Assembly (NCBI GenBank): GCA_028023455.1
Contig: JAQFVV010001062.1
Coordinates: 1 to 64,000, forward strand
Source: Epiperipatus broadwayi
Taxonomy: Eukaryota > Onychophora > Udeonychophora > Euonychophora > Peripatidae
Length of the DNA stretch: 64,000 bases
Reading direction: 5' to 3'
A program made the translations under genes and the position numbers. The notes under the pieces were generated by a model, which was not told the DNA's origin, did no database searches, and saw only the letters and a program-made list of their open reading frames with translations. This document shows positions 61,501 to 64,000 of the stretch, one piece after another; the first letter of the stretch is position 1, and every line of letters starts with the position of its first letter.

Positions 61501-62624
61501 ATTAAAGATATTGTTTTGCTCCATATGGAAGGGCATAGTTCAAAATGCTCCCATGGAAAGCTGAGTCCATCATGCGGCCATGTAGTAATAGTGGCAGAAG
61601 TTCCCATATACCTGGACTTGCATTTATGATTGATCTTGTAGGATCCCTGGTAGAAAGCCCACCCACGAGTTTCTATTTCCCTCCTGGCTTACATCTCAAA
61701 GTTCGCTCCATTATATTATTATATGGCATCTCTATCAATATCACCTCTTGTCTAGTTAGCTATTCTTTTATTCTCTGCTTATGATTTCACTTCCAAGCTT
61801 CCCACATCATTTGCCCTCAAATAACAGGCCCCCTATAGAATTAATCATTAATATAAAACTTTATATATATAATCTATTGTTGGGATAAGCTGATTCACAG
61901 CTGTATATCCCATTCAACTTTTACCTCACATGATAGCTAATGTACTTAGTCTGGGGCATGAAATGATAGTTTGCTACCATTAAATACCCAAAGAGATAGG
62001 TTGAATGCTTAATGTGTTAATAATGTAAACTCATGCCATATTAGGAGTACTGTTTGTAAATAAATTTATCTCTACAAGTCTGTTTTTTAATGCCTTATAG
62101 CCATAATGTCTCATGTCAAAATCAAACAGATATAACTAGGCCATTCATTAGATTTAGAATAATATTAATTGTAATCGAATTAGATAGAATCTCTTGTATC
62201 TCACTGATCCCTGTGGCCTAAAATATATTTGCTAATGTGGTGGCAGGTATACTATCCTGTAGTTGTATGTTGCATAGTCAATCTACTAGATTCGAACTCA
62301 GAAATTGCAGGCCCTAAACCCATCTGTAGTGCTGCTCTTTGATTGCAGTGGAGGGAAGATGCAACTGGTTAACAAGATATACAAACTCTGACTGTTACAA
62401 TATAGTTTTCTTTAACCTATAATATTATTTTTAACATATTTTATACCTATCTTTTACTTATATTTTCAAATTTAATTGCTATCTATTCAAACTTTTAAAT
62501 TTTACAGTTATATTTAGTAGCTCCTTCTTTCTATTTTTTATATAATTAAATCTATTTTTAATTTTAACTAATATTTTTTTTATGTCAAAATATTTTCCAG
62601 GCCCAAACATCTGTTTAATACTGG
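58594..62624 (+). other. Presumed Wnt6 intron, no further exon seen
   Basis: No Cys-rich Wnt-like frame follows. The sequence is AT-rich, with small (ATT)n or (ATC)n stretches near 58930, 59100 and 59330. 61480-61800 is distinctly richer in G and C. Confidence 0.6.
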
Positions 62625-63475
62625 TTTAATATTATTAATATAAATAGCTTTTTTTATTTTTCTATTCCTTTTATTATTTGCAAATTGTAGTATCTTATAC
62701 AATCCTTTCCAAACTCATGCCCTGTTTCTAATGTATGTAAATATATTGGTGAATTTCTATCATATTTATGTTGTAATAGTCTTCTCTATATTGAATTTTT
62801 TGTTTCTTCTACATAATTTACTCTTTTATTATTAATTTGACATTTTTTACAAATAATTTCATATATTCCATGTATTTCATTATCTGAATTTTTATTATAA
62901 TTACTAATATATTTATTTTTTAAAATACTAATCATCTTTTTTATTATATTATTTTAACTGCATAATTATTTCATGTCTTTTTATCTATATAATTTTATCT
63001 ATATTATTGATTGTTCTTTACTATTATTTATATAATCTTTCATATTTTTTATTAACCTAATATTATCAATTATAAACTTATTTGGATAATCAATATTTAT
63101 AAATTCCTCTTTTATTAAATTTATTTGTTTAACATAATCTTCGTTACTTGAATAATAATTTACTGCTCTGTGAATTCTAGAATGTATTGTATTTATTTTA
63201 TATTTGTATTTAAATGCCAATTAGTTATGTTATTATTTATATTACTTTTCTTGTGAATTTATGTTTCTATTCTACCTTTTCTTCTTCATTTGACTTAATC
63301 AACTTTATATCTAAATGTGTCAGTATATTATTCTCTTTTTTTTTCTACAGTAAATTTGATATTTTTATCCATCTTATTAATATCCTCTATAAATAAATCT
63401 ATCTGTCTTTGTATTTTATTAAATATCAATAAATAATCATCTACATGTTTTTTAATAAAGATTGTAATAAAGCAT
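62625..63475 (-). pseudogene. Penelope-like retroelement relic: RT end plus GIY-YIG
   Basis: On the minus strand, with several frameshifts, the order is clear. KHVDDYLLIFNKIQRQIDLF near 63450 is the RT active-site box (usually YVDD). NIKFTVEKKENNILTHLDIK follows, then the thumb at 63220-62999 (KYKINTIHSRIHRAVNYYSS, then YPNKFI). Last is the endonuclease near 62820-62640 (YVEET for YVGET, RRLLQHKYDRNSPIYLHTLE, TGHEF). The first RT motifs are missing, so it is 5' truncated and dead. It lies antisense to Wnt6. Confidence 0.85.
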
Positions 63476-63544
63476 TGTAAAAGTAATAAAGAGCATAAAT
63501 AATATTAATATTATATGGATTTGGCAATGCATTAAAAAGATAAA

Positions 63545-63600
63545 GTTGTTGCTATTATTATTATTGTTATTATTATTTATATTATTATTATTGTTGTTAT
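63545..63600. repeat. Imperfect (ATT)n microsatellite
   Basis: TTA/TTG units over about 55 bases. Confidence 0.8.
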
Positions 63601-64000
63601 GGCTTTTATGTCATTCTACTTAACAAATAAAGTAAAATTAAATGATTACAACAGTTGACTAAAGTTTTTGATTTAGAGAGTTGTTGCCTTGTTTGTATGT
63701 AGAATGTCTAATAAGACAAATGCCATTGTTGCACACTCAATTGTGAAAGAAGAAATTTGTAAGTAGTCAGTGTGGCTGTGCACTGTGATTACCATATCTT
63801 GTGGAAGGGTGTAACAGACTAAGAAATAAAATTGAGAAGTGAGTGGTTTGTAATAGTATTTAGAGATTGGATTATGTTTAACAAGGTTAGAAATTGAACT
63901 GATATTTCAATAGCAAATATATGGTGACACTAATGTCTTAATAGTGACCATGTAGCAGCATATATGTTGTAATGAGAAAGTTTGGAGTTCCTGGCTCTGA
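63601..64000. other. No recognisable feature
   Basis: Slightly less AT-rich sequence at the window end, presumed intron. Confidence 0.4.

Overview
The window is a very AT-rich, gene-poor stretch of an animal genome. Three things point to an invertebrate, most likely an arthropod: one spliced exon of a Wnt6-type gene; an LTR-retrotransposon integrase with the NP-x-ER motif that I associate with insect gypsy-like elements; and many Penelope-like, hAT-like, LINE and tRNA-SINE relics. The species cannot be named from the sequence.

The only host gene I can identify is near the right end: a 221-bp internal exon (58373-58593, + strand) encoding the N-terminal part of Wnt6. No other Wnt6 exon is visible. 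The sequence after it is intron and the sequence before it is presumably intron or upstream intergenic DNA. A possible terminal coding exon of an unidentified gene lies at 39433-39642 (+).

Layout. 1-11158 is a huge inverted repeat of an LTR retrotransposon that has lost protease, RT and RNase H, leaving gag and integrase; the right arm reads cleanly on the minus strand and the left arm is full of single-base indels, so the palindrome may be an assembly artefact. The 5' LTR terminus of the right-arm element is at 13695, against a (TA)n tract. 14140-24440 is an older, diverged inverted duplication about an axis near 19.3 kb; one arm carries a 5'-truncated LINE (14650-16290) and the other a TIR transposon (22938-23990). 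SINEs, microsatellites and small fold-back elements sit between. 25.5-31.1 kb holds a direct duplication, fold-backs, hAT-like relics and an RTE-like tail. 34842-36942 is a Penelope-like element with inverted pseudo-LTRs. 41-52 kb is mostly unassigned AT-rich DNA with scattered repeats. 62.6-63.5 kb is a second Penelope-like relic, antisense within the presumed Wnt6 intron.

The most interesting pattern is a set of three unrelated-looking fold-back elements (26385-26740, 34842-36942, 45425-46080). Each arm carries a hammerhead-ribozyme-like core (CUGANGA, stem II hairpin, GAAA or a one-base variant) facing outward. One is plainly Penelope-like; another joins a tRNA-like SINE head to such a tail. 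Apart from Wnt6 and the candidate exon, every coding signal I can recognise belongs to a transposable element, and nearly all are broken.
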